From a virus, in the IMG/VR virus record IMGVR_UViG_3300025012_000084, positions 1 to 64,000 of that record: a stretch of DNA of 64,000 nt, one strand, 5' to 3'. Positions 34,827 through 43,814 of the stretch are shown piece after piece. The position numbers and the translations under genes were made by a program. Position 1 is the first letter of the stretch; every line of letters begins with the position of its first letter. The notes under the pieces were generated by a model that searched no databases, was not told where the DNA came from, and saw only the letters and a program-made list of their open reading frames with translations.

Positions 34827-37777
34827 GTACCTTGCTTGGACATCATTGATATGATGTTGTCAATGGCTGAGTATGTGGCGGCACTGCTCTCCATGGCATC
34901 CATGCTGAACTTGAAGCACCGGCACTGTCCGGCGGTTATATCTGTGCCGCTTCCCATATATAATCGCTCAGGGACAGCGCTTTTTACCCATCCTTCTTTT
35001 ATCGACGCGGCGATGATGTCTCTGAAGCTGACATGCCGCTCTACTGACCATTTAACCATGGCGGCCTGCGATATATATACCGCTCTGTCATCAGTCACAG
35101 CCCGCCCTGTGATAGCTCCGCGAGGCTCTCGAATTATGTACACAGGCTTTTTACACCCTTTTCCGCTGCTATATGTGTCGGTTACAAGGATGCCTTGCCA
35201 CAGCTCCGCCAGCATGTGGCTTGCCAGCTCTGACGGGTCGGATGTCGCTCGGAGAATGTCGCATCGGAATTCGTCTACCTGCGACATTATCCATTCCAGC
35301 AGTTGTGACATATCGAATGATATCAGACCAAGATCCCTTGCTATCATAAGCCCTGTTATTGACACAGTTATCCCTACCGACCAGTATCTGTCCTTCCTGC
35401 GCAGGTGGCATCTGTCGTCCACCATCTTCTGCACAGCTACAAGCCTTGATCGAACCGCATCTTGATTTTCCACCACATACGCCATATAGGCTCTGCCGGC
35501 GTAGCCGTAGTTGTTGTACAGCTTGCGGAACAACATGTCGGCCTTCTCTTTCGAGTGCGGAGACACGTCTCTGAATGTAAACTCCATCATCCGCGCGATT
35601 TCTGCGTCAGACCCTGGCTTGTACGCTGCGATTATGTTGGTAAGCGGCTTGTTGGATGATGTCAGCAGGATGGTGGCCCATCCGAACCGAGTCCGGCTCA
35701 TTCGACCGTCTGTCCTCAAACCCATTCTTGGGGTTCCGCCGCTGAACGTGTAAAGCATTTCTGATGCGTCTTGGGGCTTGATGTTCGTTATCTCATCGAC
35801 AACTATCGGCAAATTGTGCATCAGACCGGCGTGTGCAAACACAAATTTCGGCGTGGCCTGCTGTGTCGAGATGGACAGCGACGAACTGTTGTCACTTTTG
35901 CCGTCTCCGAATATGCCCATGGCCATATGTTCGGCGGTAGTCTTGCCTTGGCCAGACCCGAACGACAATGCAGATACAGTCAGTCCGCCATGAAAATCCA
36001 TCAGGTGCACCAGCGGGGCTCCGAAGCCTGAACCGAGTATGAATTGGTATTGCTCTTGACCTGGTTTGTTGTATGTCTCATCAATCAAATCTCGCCAGCA
36101 AGCGAGAGTGCCTTTTGGGTTGAACTTCCCCACCATCCGCTCGGCATCTCCGCCCACACGTACTTTGTCCACAACGCCATCAGGCTTTATAAGCGAATCG
36201 CCTAGCAGGAAGCTGTCGCCATGCCATCCGAAGTGCATATATGTCTCTACGCCGAGGGTGTCCCGCTTTACCTCAGAAAACCATGCTGTGATGTAGCTCT
36301 CCATGGACATTTTCTGTCCGTGAGATGCCAGCACTCCTTGCTCTCCTAGCTCCTTGAACAGGGCTGTGCCTCCACACCCCATGGCCGCACCAGTCAGCTC
36401 GAAGTCTCTCCAGGATCCCGCGCGCTCGCGCAGTTTCCATACCATCACCAGCATATCCTGACTGTCTCGGTAGAAGCAGTAAGGGTAGAAGAAGAAGTCG
36501 CAGAACACGACGAACTCGAATAAAGCGTCGGCATCACCGGCTTTTGAGCCTTTTACAGGTACGTTCTTGCTCAGCTTTCCGTCAAGCCATTTAAACCTTC
36601 GCTGCATTCCGATCGGTAGTGCAGGTACTTCCAGCGTTGTGTCTACTTCCAAACCATCCTGGACAGTTTTAACGGTCTCGACCATCAACACTTTTGGCTG
36701 CCCGAGCTGTATCGGACTTGTTATGACCCCTTTGTGCTTGCAGGTTTTACATATCCGGCGCATTGCAGGTGCGCTGTCTCGTTGCAACACTTCACACGAA
36801 GTCGGCCCGGCGTTCCACGCAGCGGCCTTTTCGACAGTCAGCTCATAAGAATACTCTTTGTGGCCTCTCGAGAAGTCGTGTATCGCGGTCTCGCAGTCTG
36901 TTGTGTGCTTTACCACTCCAAGCACCTTGTGCCACAGCGGCTCCTGGACATTTCCGCCGACCTCGTACACCGCGCGCAGGAGACCGCAGTCTTTCAGTAT
37001 CTCCACAGTAGACGATGGAGGGTACTCCACCGCGTTGCTCGCTATTTCGTTTAGCTGCATGTCAGCGGCACTATATAAAATACTGCCTTCGAACGGAAGA
37101 CTATCTGCTGGCGGCGGACTCGTTGTTACCAGCGGAGCAAGGAAATCTTCAAGCGAGACGCGCTCACCTACATTACCTATAACTGTGACCTCGCGTGACT
37201 CAGCGCTTGCCTTTCTGTTGTGTGACCCGACCGGACGCAACACACGCGCGCAATCCGTTGTGCAACTCGCGTCATGCAAGACACCATGCGCATCCAGAGT
37301 GTTTTTGAACCGCGTGGCGGCTTGTGTCCATACGTCGCTCGCTATTGACTCGTTCAAGATCCAATATACATGCAGGCCGTAGCCGGAGTTTATTGTAAGC
37401 GTCGGCTTTTTAATGCCTGATGCGATGCAGAAGGTGTCTATGGCAGCTAGGGCAGCAGCTTGGTCAGGGTAATCTGTGCCGTCGTTTCGGCCCTTGCAGT
37501 CCAAGTCAACCCAAAAGCACTTCAGCTTTTCAGCATTTTCTTGGGTGCGTTGTCTGAGCTTGCCGCTGGTGTCGGCGTAGCGCTCTTTCTTGAACGACGC
37601 CATTGCATAATAGATGTTCGATTCTGTGCACGTCATAGCCTTGATGCTCGCTACAGTGGCTAGACGTGATATCGTGGGCGCGTGAAAGTGCTTTTTAGCC
37701 CCTTTTAACGGTATTTCTAAGACGAAGAAGTGATCTCCGTCCGGAGCGACTAGCTCCATAAATTCTTGTATGTTCAC
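34823..37777 (-). CDS. Primase-helicase (AEP/prim-pol-like plus DUF927-like helicase)
   Basis: The GTG at 37777 follows GGGGGGATCCA; a TTG 18 bases earlier is also open. The N-terminal half carries prim-pol signatures: CFWVDLDCK (metal-binding Asp pair near residues 91-93), INSGYGLHVYW (about 130-139) and CARVLRPVGSHNRK. A zinc-finger-like Cys cluster lies near 338-350 (MRRICKTCKHKG). The C-terminal half is a helicase: Walker A GSGQGKTT near 607 and Walker B LPIVVDE near 655, followed by SSNKPLTN. It would prime and unwind DNA at the fork. The fold calls come from motifs only. Confidence 0.82.
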   Translation of the reverse strand: MNIQEFMELVAPDGDHFFVLEIPLKGAKKHFHAPTISRLATVASIKAMTCTESNIYYAMASFKKERYADTSGKLRQRTQENAEKLKCFWVDLDCKGRNDGTDYPDQAAALAAIDTFCIASGIKKPTLTINSGYGLHVYWILNESIASDVWTQAATRFKNTLDAHGVLHDASCTTDCARVLRPVGSHNRKASAESREVTVIGNVGERVSLEDFLAPLVTTSPPPADSLPFEGSILYSAADMQLNEIASNAVEYPPSSTVEILKDCGLLRAVYEVGGNVQEPLWHKVLGVVKHTTDCETAIHDFSRGHKEYSYELTVEKAAAWNAGPTSCEVLQRDSAPAMRRICKTCKHKGVITSPIQLGQPKVLMVETVKTVQDGLEVDTTLEVPALPIGMQRRFKWLDGKLSKNVPVKGSKAGDADALFEFVVFCDFFFYPYCFYRDSQDMLVMVWKLRERAGSWRDFELTGAAMGCGGTALFKELGEQGVLASHGQKMSMESYITAWFSEVKRDTLGVETYMHFGWHGDSFLLGDSLIKPDGVVDKVRVGGDAERMVGKFNPKGTLACWRDLIDETYNKPGQEQYQFILGSGFGAPLVHLMDFHGGLTVSALSFGSGQGKTTAEHMAMGIFGDGKSDNSSSLSISTQQATPKFVFAHAGLMHNLPIVVDEITNIKPQDASEMLYTFSGGTPRMGLRTDGRMSRTRFGWATILLTSSNKPLTNIIAAYKPGSDAEIARMMEFTFRDVSPHSKEKADMLFRKLYNNYGYAGRAYMAYVVENQDAVRSRLVAVQKMVDDRCHLRRKDRYWSVGITVSITGLMIARDLGLISFDMSQLLEWIMSQVDEFRCDILRATSDPSELASHMLAELWQGILVTDTYSSGKGCKKPVYIIREPRGAITGRAVTDDRAVYISQAAMVKWSVERHVSFRDIIAASIKEGWVKSAVPERLYMGSGTDITAGQCRCFKFSMDAMESSAATYSAIDNIISMMSKQGT

Positions 37778-37840
37778 TGGATCCCCCCGGTTCAACGTCT
37801 GATGATACGCTCTGCTTGCGCAGCATTCAAGCTGACTGAA

Positions 37841-38107
37841 TTACCGGAGACGACCGTGGCTCTCTATGGCGATTTTTGTTGCGTACCTACGTTCAGCTAC
37901 TGTCACTCGCTTCCTGTCAATGGGCAAGTCTCCATTGACAATGGCTGACTGTATAGCAGATACCAGTTCAGCCACCTCATTCCGGCGAAGTACGTGCTGC
38001 GGCAAGCCTCCACACCATTTGCTGACAGCGGTTCGCGACACTCCGCACATAACTCCAAATTCAGCCATAGATATTCCTGCTACATCGAGTGTTTTTTTGA
38101 GACTCAT
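37841..38107 (-). CDS. Cro/CI-like HTH protein
   Basis: The 88-aa protein has an HTH of the Cro/CI type: GISMAEFGVMCGVSRTAVSK (residues 11-30), followed by a short helical and basic tail. It is preceded by AAGGAGCCATA. It could be a repressor of leftward genes or a replication regulator. It lies directly upstream of the primase gene. Confidence 0.75.
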   Translation of the reverse strand: MSLKKTLDVAGISMAEFGVMCGVSRTAVSKWCGGLPQHVLRRNEVAELVSAIQSAIVNGDLPIDRKRVTVAERRYATKIAIESHGRLR

Positions 38108-38121
38108 TATGGCTCCTTAGC

Positions 38122-38137
38122 GGGGGCCGAAGCCCCC
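38122..38137 (-). terminator. UUCG-tetraloop hairpin
   Basis: On the - strand: GGGGGC-TTCG-GCCCCC, an extra-stable tetraloop stem between the SSB-like gene and the HTH gene. There is no T-tract on the leftward side (the following sequence is GCTAAGG), so it may be an mRNA-processing or stabilising hairpin rather than a full terminator. Confidence 0.55.
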
Positions 38138-38145
38138 TTGGTTAA

Positions 38146-39216
38146 TTACGACAACAGCGCGTCGAGTTCTGCGTCGAGAGAGCCTGCGGTGGCCACAGAT
38201 GCGGTCGCCTTGGCGGGCTTCGCTGTGGAAGCTCTTGCTGCGCCTGCAAGCGCATCGGTGTTGTAAGTTGTCATCCCACTACCTGCACCATCTTCATCGT
38301 CACCCTCCGCGTCCGCTACGGCCTTCGCTGCGGCTTCTGCGACGGCTTTTGCGGCAGCTACCTTCTTGTCCTTTGCATCGGCTTTGGCTTTCTTCGCGGC
38401 GGCTTCTGGGTCAGCAGCTGGCTTAGCCACTTCTTTTGCCGCTGCGATGTGCGCAGGAGCTGCCCCCAGTGCGTCCAGACCACGATTCTTCCTACCAACG
38501 ATCGCGAGCACCAGGTCGTCGTTCATCAGGGACTGCGCCTTGGCAAAGCCAGCTGCATCGAGGAACCCGATCGGTTTGAACAGCATTAACGGGCTGGAAG
38601 CTGCGGTATCGAACGAGACGCGGGTCACTACGCCGTTGATCGGGATGTTCTTCTTGGACAGCAGCTTCGACATCTCAGCCAGGTTCTTCAGCGACAAGGG
38701 CGGTACGCGCAGCATCATCGGATCGTCGAGGCCATGACCAGCGACAGCCAGACGTTGAACGTCGGAACATGCCTTGCCCTTGGTCGCTTCGCCCTTGTCG
38801 TTGACGCCAGAGCCCCACGCGTTTTGCGGGCACAGCGCGCAGGTCGAGCACTGAGGTGCTGCCACAGACGCGTCAGGGGTGATAGCATCGTTCGAGAAAC
38901 AGTCGGGCTTCTCCGCCGCGCCGTCCACGTAGCCATCTTCATAGAACGTCTTGGCCTTCTGGATGTTCAGGATCGTCACCTCAATATAAGTGGCTGGCTC
39001 GTCGGGATCGGACGGATTGGCTTTGGGGCGCATGATGAGCGTCTTCTCACCATCGCGGCTGACATGAAATCGACTGCCCTTGATCGAGATCACAGGGAAC
39101 TTGACTGAGGCAAATTCCTCAGCTGCGTCATTCAGTGCGAGCGCTCCAGCGCCTACGTGCGCGATCAGGTGTGCCGGCATGCTGGTCATTTGGTCAAACG
39201 GGATTACTTGGTTCAT
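38146..39216 (-). CDS. Single-stranded DNA-binding-like protein
   Basis: The ATG at 39216 follows GAGGAGCAACACA. The 356-aa protein has a globular N-terminal part with a four-Cys cluster (CSTCALCPQNAWGSG plus a further Cys), an Ala/Lys-rich linker (about 245-300), and a C-terminal acidic tail ending AELDALLS. The acidic tail and linker resemble phage SSB proteins. It sits among replication genes. The Cys cluster suggests a zinc site. The SSB role is inferred from architecture and position. Confidence 0.6.
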   Translation of the reverse strand: MNQVIPFDQMTSMPAHLIAHVGAGALALNDAAEEFASVKFPVISIKGSRFHVSRDGEKTLIMRPKANPSDPDEPATYIEVTILNIQKAKTFYEDGYVDGAAEKPDCFSNDAITPDASVAAPQCSTCALCPQNAWGSGVNDKGEATKGKACSDVQRLAVAGHGLDDPMMLRVPPLSLKNLAEMSKLLSKKNIPINGVVTRVSFDTAASSPLMLFKPIGFLDAAGFAKAQSLMNDDLVLAIVGRKNRGLDALGAAPAHIAAAKEVAKPAADPEAAAKKAKADAKDKKVAAAKAVAEAAAKAVADAEGDDEDGAGSGMTTYNTDALAGAARASTAKPAKATASVATAGSLDAELDALLS

Positions 39217-39241
39217 TGTGTTGCTCCTCGTTGTGGTTGGG

Positions 39242-39427
39242 TTACTTGGTTGCTGCTTCCGGGCCGTGTTGCGACCCACATACTGTACAACGGTACTCCG
39301 GCGGACGGCCTTGCACTATCAACTTTTGCGTCGCCACTCTGATGCCTTTGCCGTAGGTGGCGTCTTGAAATTCAGCACCTTGAGAATTTCCTCGACCGTC
39401 GCTCTTGCAGTTATATTTGATGTTCAT
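39242..39427 (-). CDS. Small protein with Cys-X2-Cys
   Basis: The 61-aa basic product has VQGRPPEYRCTVCGSQHGPEA near its end, a half zinc-ribbon motif, with further Cys and His scattered. An AGGAGACCTAAA ribosome binding site precedes the ATG. It is co-directional with the SSB-like gene. Function unknown. Confidence 0.68.
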   Translation of the reverse strand: MNIKYNCKSDGRGNSQGAEFQDATYGKGIRVATQKLIVQGRPPEYRCTVCGSQHGPEAATK

Positions 39428-39437
39428 TTTAGGTCTC

Positions 39438-39839
39438 CTATCGTTTTGCCGGCCTGTTGACCGACACTGAAACTATCCGCGTAACATCGACTCCCGGCGG
39501 TAGCTTGCCATTCGCTTCGATGTACTCCGTTACTGCCGTGTTGTTCACCCTGTTCTCCAAGAAGCTGATTGCTCCTTCGCGGATTACGAAGTCTAAAAAT
39601 ACGTCCCTGTCTGCAACCTTCGAGCTGGTCGAGGTCTTCTTGAAGAACGTACCGGACTCGGTCTTGGAACTTTCCTGCCCGGTGGCGTTCAGGAACCCCA
39701 TCATTTGCGCCTCTATCTCATCCATCTTGGCGGTGATGCGCCCCACCTTCTTTTCGTGCTCGGCGTTGAACTTCGCTTTGAAATCGCGGAGCGCAATATA
39801 TTTCGCCGTCAGTTCGTCTGCTCTGATTTGGTCAGTCAT
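39438..39839 (-). CDS. Conserved phage hypothetical protein of the replication operon
   Basis: The 133-aa protein has a coiled-coil N-terminus (about 8-50), then TESGTFFKKTSTSSKVADRD, then a C-terminal NNTAVTEYIEANGKLPPGVD. I recall this pattern from unnamed proteins beside recombination or replication genes in other phages, function unknown. A strong AAAGGAGGTG ribosome binding site and a promoter at 39868-39896 precede it. Confidence 0.72.
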   Translation of the reverse strand: MTDQIRADELTAKYIALRDFKAKFNAEHEKKVGRITAKMDEIEAQMMGFLNATGQESSKTESGTFFKKTSTSSKVADRDVFLDFVIREGAISFLENRVNNTAVTEYIEANGKLPPGVDVTRIVSVSVNRPAKR

Positions 39840-39867
39840 TTTGTTTCACCTCCTTTAGTGTTAAGAC

Positions 39868-39896
39868 AGTTTACTTATATGGTGTTTGTGTGTCAA
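39868..39896 (-). promoter_or_regulatory. Leftward sigma70-type promoter
   Basis: On the - strand: TTGACA (39896-39891), 17-bp spacer, TAAACT (39873-39868). It lies between the SNF2 helicase stop and the 133-aa gene. Confidence 0.62.
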
Positions 39897-39904
39897 GCGA
39901 CTTT

Positions 39905-41467
39905 TCATTCCAACCTCTCTTTGATTATATCAAGCAGCAAATTCTGCATCGACGATTTCGATTGCAGCCGTTTGTACATCTTTCTCTCCACCTCGCTTCC
40001 TTCGATATGAAAAATCAACGTGTTCCGTTTCTGCCCTGGACGAACGATGCGTCCGTTCGCCTGCACGTAGGTCTCGTGGTCGTTGGTCGGGATGAACCAG
40101 ATGATTGTATTAGCTTCGACAAGGGTTAGTCCGTGAGACATGCACTTGGGGTGCGCCACAATCACATGCAGACCACCGGGGCGCTGGAACTCGCTGAATA
40201 TCCGGTCGCGCTCATTCTTGCCGACGCCTCCATGCACCACTTCCACCGGCCACATATCTTTCAGTGCTTCTGCCACCATACTGAGGCTGCCCAGCAGCGG
40301 GACAAATACGATTACCTTGCCGGCGGACTCCTCAATCACTTCCTTGAGTACCGTGATGCGGTCGGCGCAATCGAACCGGACACACTCACCCTCTTGGTTG
40401 TATGCACATCCTGAACTGATCTGCAAGAGCTTCTGAACTTTAACCGCTTCGTTTACCGCCATTATCTGCCCGGCCTTCGACTCCGCCACCAGCTGCGTGA
40501 TCATCTGCTTGTACGCCTTTTTCTGCTCGGCTGACATCTCTACGTAGCGGTGCTCGTACATCGTCGGAGGCAGATCAACGCACTCATCCCGCCTAAATAA
40601 CACCGAAGGCTGCATGGCCTCCTGCACGGTCTGTAATGCGTTGTCTCTGGCGACCCACTTGAACTGCGACACCTTGCGCTCTACCATCTCCCGGAACATC
40701 CCGAAGTATGGAGGAACCCGGTGAGGTGCGATGAGCCTGCACTGCGCCCATGCGTCTGTCGGTCGGTTTGGTATCGGTGTGCCGGTCAGCCCCCACAAGA
40801 ACTTCTTGCCCTCTGTTATGCGCTTGAGAGCCTTCCACCTATCAGTACCTGCGTTGCGAAACGACGCCAGCTCGTCTACCGCCACCGCGTCGATGTCTTT
40901 GCGTTTGAGCAGCGCGTCGCGGATTTCTGGCACCTTCACCCCATCATGGTTGATGATGTAGATGTCAGCCGGATATTCGAGCTGCGCCACGCGTCGCTTC
41001 GCAGAGCCGTACAGCACCGAGGCTTCGAGGTGGGGGAAGTGCCGGAATATTTCGTCAGCCCACACCCGTTCCATCGTGGACAGCGGCGTCACAATCAGCA
41101 TGCGCTTCACGAGCCCAATGCTGCGCAGGTAATCGAACGACCACAGCGCGCTCAACGTCTTGCCGGTGCCGAGGTCGGACAAAACAAACATCCGACTATT
41201 GAGCGTCAGCATGTCTGCCGTCACCAGCTGGGCACGAAACGGTGTGTACTGCCCAGACCACTTGTAGTAATGGCTGACCGGCGAGGAGATGTCGTACCCC
41301 ATATTGTTCAACACCCGCGTCTCGTCGAGCTCGTGCGGCACGACAACGAGTTCCACTCCTTTGTAGAGAATCAGCTTCGCCGTTGGAATCACGGTCGTGA
41401 TGCGTGACGGATGGCTATCCCGGAGTAGAATCTTCTTCTTATGAGGAACGATCAGTGCTTTATTCAT
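39905..41467 (-). CDS. SNF2-type DNA helicase/translocase
   Basis: The 520-aa protein has Walker A SDLGTGKT (97-104), motif II DELA (198-201), motif III TGTP (228-231) and a late motif V/VI region (QANGRIVRPGQKR, near 475). This is the SNF2 core of two RecA-like domains. Phage proteins of this type are usually placed in replication or recombination. The start is preceded by CGACGAGCTCAA. It clusters with VRR-NUC and PD-(D/E)XK nucleases, a set common in phages with a family A polymerase. Confidence 0.88.
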   Translation of the reverse strand: MNKALIVPHKKKILLRDSHPSRITTVIPTAKLILYKGVELVVVPHELDETRVLNNMGYDISSPVSHYYKWSGQYTPFRAQLVTADMLTLNSRMFVLSDLGTGKTLSALWSFDYLRSIGLVKRMLIVTPLSTMERVWADEIFRHFPHLEASVLYGSAKRRVAQLEYPADIYIINHDGVKVPEIRDALLKRKDIDAVAVDELASFRNAGTDRWKALKRITEGKKFLWGLTGTPIPNRPTDAWAQCRLIAPHRVPPYFGMFREMVERKVSQFKWVARDNALQTVQEAMQPSVLFRRDECVDLPPTMYEHRYVEMSAEQKKAYKQMITQLVAESKAGQIMAVNEAVKVQKLLQISSGCAYNQEGECVRFDCADRITVLKEVIEESAGKVIVFVPLLGSLSMVAEALKDMWPVEVVHGGVGKNERDRIFSEFQRPGGLHVIVAHPKCMSHGLTLVEANTIIWFIPTNDHETYVQANGRIVRPGQKRNTLIFHIEGSEVERKMYKRLQSKSSMQNLLLDIIKERLE

Positions 41468-41505
41468 TTGAGCTCGTCGGCTTCTGCATACTCGAACCTT
41501 TAAAA

Positions 41506-41676
41506 TTAGTTGTCACGCACAAATTCACGGACTATGCTCCAGGCTGACTCCGTGTTGCATTTTGCGTCTCTTGAAAAAGCACTACCTCGACGTGTGAGAG
41601 GGTCAAGAGACGGTAACGATTTGCGCCGTTGCGCTGCCAGACAGGGCAGATTTCTTTTTGGAATGTCAGCCACCAC
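41506..41676 (-). CDS. Possible small basic protein
   Basis: A GTG overlapping the VRR-NUC stop (TAGTG) opens a 56-aa frame with PKRNLPCLAAQRRKSLPSLD. It fills the gap to the helicase gene and is basic. No ribosome binding site stands out and no family is known, so it is weakly supported. Confidence 0.4.
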   Translation of the reverse strand: MVADIPKRNLPCLAAQRRKSLPSLDPLTRRGSAFSRDAKCNTESAWSIVREFVRDN

Positions 41677-41996
41677 TACCAGGGCTTTACACCGGCTGCC
41701 CCAGCGTCCTGCACGTCGACGATCTTTTGGAGCCATTGATCCAAAGCAGAACAGTCTCCATCAATCACAAACACCTTACCCCCAGCCTCTTCGATCTGGG
41801 AGATGGTTAGCTCCTGCCTCGGTGTTGGCTTCTTGCCCGGCGCTTTCGCCTCAATACCGAAGTACCTGCCCATGAAGCACCCGATGAAGTCCAGCGATGG
41901 GGCGCCCATTCCGTTTTGTACAGGGCAGTGCCAATAAGCACCGTGTGCTTTCAGCACTTCTTTGACTGCGGCCTTAACTTTTCCTTCAGGGGTCAT
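41676..41996 (-). CDS. VRR-NUC domain nuclease
   Basis: The 106-aa protein shows the VRR-NUC layout: GAPSLDFIGC (Asp36), then YFGIEAKAPGKKPTPRQ with the E-x-K pair (Glu49, Lys51) and Gln61. These stand-alone nucleases belong to the restriction-like fold and may resolve branched DNA. Its start overlaps the stop of the 55-aa gene upstream (TGATG). Confidence 0.85.
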   Translation of the reverse strand: MTPEGKVKAAVKEVLKAHGAYWHCPVQNGMGAPSLDFIGCFMGRYFGIEAKAPGKKPTPRQELTISQIEEAGGKVFVIDGDCSALDQWLQKIVDVQDAGAAGVKPW

Positions 41997-42163
41997 CAGT
42001 GCATCCTCCTCTCAGTGACATGATCCTCAAAGAGGGCCACTTCCATCTCGTCAAACGCGAACAGTAAACGAAGCAACCGCCCCGCCATTTCTTTTTCCCT
42101 GGGCGACGCTGTCCGATCCGCATGCACTTCTCGTATCAGCTCTTCGTCAGTTTGGTGGCTCAT
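41996..42163 (-). CDS. Small hypothetical protein (55 aa)
   Basis: The product starts MSHQTDEELIREVHADRTAS and ends with a helical acidic region. It overlaps the upstream gene by 17 bases and the VRR-NUC start by one base, so it sits in a fully coupled run. Function unknown. Confidence 0.65.
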   Translation of the reverse strand: MSHQTDEELIREVHADRTASPREKEMAGRLLRLLFAFDEMEVALFEDHVTERRMH

Positions 42164-42431
42164 TTTCTTTCGTTTTAATTTTCATTGCTGCGGCGACTTG
42201 TGCGCGCAGTTTGCGCTCGACTTGTTCGATAATTTTAGCTTTCATTGGTGCGCTATCGCGCAACACTTCGCCAATCATATCGGCCACGACCGTTTGCCAC
42301 CGCTCTTTAACCTGCTCTTTGATATAGCGGTCGGTCCCCCATTGGTTCGTCTGGTCGGCGATAGCTGTGCGCACTTTACGCTCGACTGCACTGCGGATTT
42401 CGTCTTCCGTGATTTCGATTTCTAGTCTCAT
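42147..42431 (-). CDS. Hypothetical helical protein (94 aa)
   Basis: The start at 42431 (MRLEIEITEDE) follows AAAGGATAAA; a longer frame upstream lacks a ribosome binding site and would overlap the exonuclease. The protein is amphipathic and probably all helical, with charged segments (VKERWQTVVADMIGEV). It lies between the exonuclease and the 55-aa gene. Function unknown. Confidence 0.65.
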   Translation of the reverse strand: MRLEIEITEDEIRSAVERKVRTAIADQTNQWGTDRYIKEQVKERWQTVVADMIGEVLRDSAPMKAKIIEQVERKLRAQVAAAMKIKTKENEPPN

Positions 42432-42432
42432 T

Positions 42433-43095
42433 TTATCCTTTCTTGTGTTTGCACTGCGCCAGCGTAGCCGGGCACCATGGGTTGCATAACCCCGAAGCCC
42501 TCGCCGGCCAATCATCTTTTTCGTATGCCTTCTCCAACCGCTCGACCTTCGGTATGAAGTGACCCCAGATCATCGGGATGTCTTCGCGGGTGAACGTCTC
42601 GGTGTCCATCTTTTTGTCCTTGAGCCACAGGTATCCTGTGCGAACCTCCTGCACATCCGGCCTATCAGCAAACTCGAAACCGGCGAAGAGCATGAGCTGG
42701 TCGGAGTCAGGTTTTCTTTTTCCAGTTTTGTAGTCGAGCACCACCGACTTGACGTCATACCGGACAGTCAGGTCAACAACTCCGCGTACCCACACATCCT
42801 TTGCGAAGAACGTCGTGATCCCAAGCCCCTTGGTCAGCGCCACTTTCTGCTCGGCAATCAGCTTGCCGCCGGAGGCTTCCATCTTTTTGATGCTCGACTC
42901 CATCCACACCAGATGCTCCGGCAGCGGAGCTTTCTTCACTACGCGGTTTTCGAGAAACAGGTGACATTCGGTTCCGTAGCGCATGGCCTCGGACTCGACT
43001 GTTTTTACTTCTTTTGTGACTCGCTTGAGCTGGTACGCCCTGGGGCAGTTTGCAAAGTCGTTCAACGAGCTGAAGCTCCATGGGTGCGATGTCAT
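42433..43095 (-). CDS. PD-(D/E)XK exonuclease (RecB/Cas4-like)
   Basis: The 220-aa protein opens with WSFSSLNDFANCPRAYQLKR, the usual RecB-nuclease start with Cys17. His45 (GTECH), Asp108 (RGVVDL) and Asp121-Tyr-Lys123 (VLDYKTGK) form the active site, with Gln133 as motif QxxxY-like. The C-terminal Cys cluster (GLCNPWCPATLAQC) together with Cys17 may hold an iron-sulfur cluster, as in Cas4/AddB. It would act as a replication or recombination exonuclease. Confidence 0.85.
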   Translation of the reverse strand: MTSHPWSFSSLNDFANCPRAYQLKRVTKEVKTVESEAMRYGTECHLFLENRVVKKAPLPEHLVWMESSIKKMEASGGKLIAEQKVALTKGLGITTFFAKDVWVRGVVDLTVRYDVKSVVLDYKTGKRKPDSDQLMLFAGFEFADRPDVQEVRTGYLWLKDKKMDTETFTREDIPMIWGHFIPKVERLEKAYEKDDWPARASGLCNPWCPATLAQCKHKKG

Positions 43096-43313
43096 TTTTT
43101 CCCCGCTTTCGGAGCCGTCTCAGCCCACTCGTTTATATCCAGCGGTTCGTCTGACAGAAATACCACCTTTTCTCCGTCAAATACCCGGAACATGTCTGAG
43201 TCCGCCCGGATTTTATACCCCTTGTCTTCGAGCTTGTGCTTCACCATGAAAAACTGCCCGAGTAATACGGCGTCGTCGTTTGCTCTCGCGATTAAATCTG
43301 TCATCGTTGTCAT
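43092..43313 (-). CDS. Small hypothetical protein
   Basis: The 73-aa product begins MTTMTDLIARANDDAVLLGQ and its stop overlaps the exonuclease start (ATGA). A mixed helix/strand pattern with KVVFLSDEPLDINEW is visible. No family recognised. Confidence 0.65.
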   Translation of the reverse strand: MTTMTDLIARANDDAVLLGQFFMVKHKLEDKGYKIRADSDMFRVFDGEKVVFLSDEPLDINEWAETAPKAGKK

Positions 43314-43588
43314 ATCTGCACCCTCTCAATCAACCCAACGTATCCGGCCATGTCAACCACGGTGTCTCGCTTCTTCGGCCCGTTGAATCCGCGCGCCATT
43401 TTCACCAGCACCATCATTTGACACACATCTTCGGCAAAAATCGGGAATTCCGCGCCATACTTACCGTACAGGTACATCTCCCAGAAATTAGCAATGTCGC
43501 CGAGGTTCTTTTTCGGGTCTCCGTAGTCGGCCTCGCGGCCTCCGTAGATCAGTTCATGCGCTTCTTGTAGAATCGTTTTCTTTTCCAT
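43310..43588 (-). CDS. DUF6378-like protein
   Basis: The start at 43588 (MEKKTILQEAHELIYG) follows AGGAGTGAAGTG. The 92-aa product contains GGREADYGDP, FPIFAEDVCQMMVLVKMAR and RDTVVDMAGY, the pattern I associate with DUF6378 phage proteins, function unknown. The stop overlaps the next start. Confidence 0.75.
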   Translation of the reverse strand: MEKKTILQEAHELIYGGREADYGDPKKNLGDIANFWEMYLYGKYGAEFPIFAEDVCQMMVLVKMARGFNGPKKRDTVVDMAGYVGLIERVQI

Positions 43589-43592
43589 CACT

Positions 43593-43814
43593 TCACTCCT
43601 TTGGGCCGGCGAGAACACGCATCCCATCCAACCGCATCTGATCGGCCAGCATAAGTGACAGCGCCTTCAAGTTCTTGCCTGATATGTTGGCCAAGGTATC
43701 CGCCTCCTCGCGCTTCATGCCTCCGGCTTTGAAATCTTCATACAACCTTCGCATGTCGACGCTGATCGCCATTGCTTCGGATTGAACTGTAATTGCTTCA
43801 GATAGCTTTACCAT
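43593..43814 (-). CDS. Small helical hypothetical protein
   Basis: The 73-aa protein is probably all helical (ITVQSEAMAISVDMRRLYED, LKALSLMLADQMRL). An AAAGGAGAGTAAAA ribosome binding site precedes the ATG. Function unknown. Confidence 0.65.
   Translation of the reverse strand: MVKLSEAITVQSEAMAISVDMRRLYEDFKAGGMKREEADTLANISGKNLKALSLMLADQMRLDGMRVLAGPKE

Noticed and set aside
35359-37663. Several 60-174-aa + strand ORFs within the primase-helicase gene
   Set aside because: They are shadows of a well-supported gene on the other strand with no ribosome binding sites.
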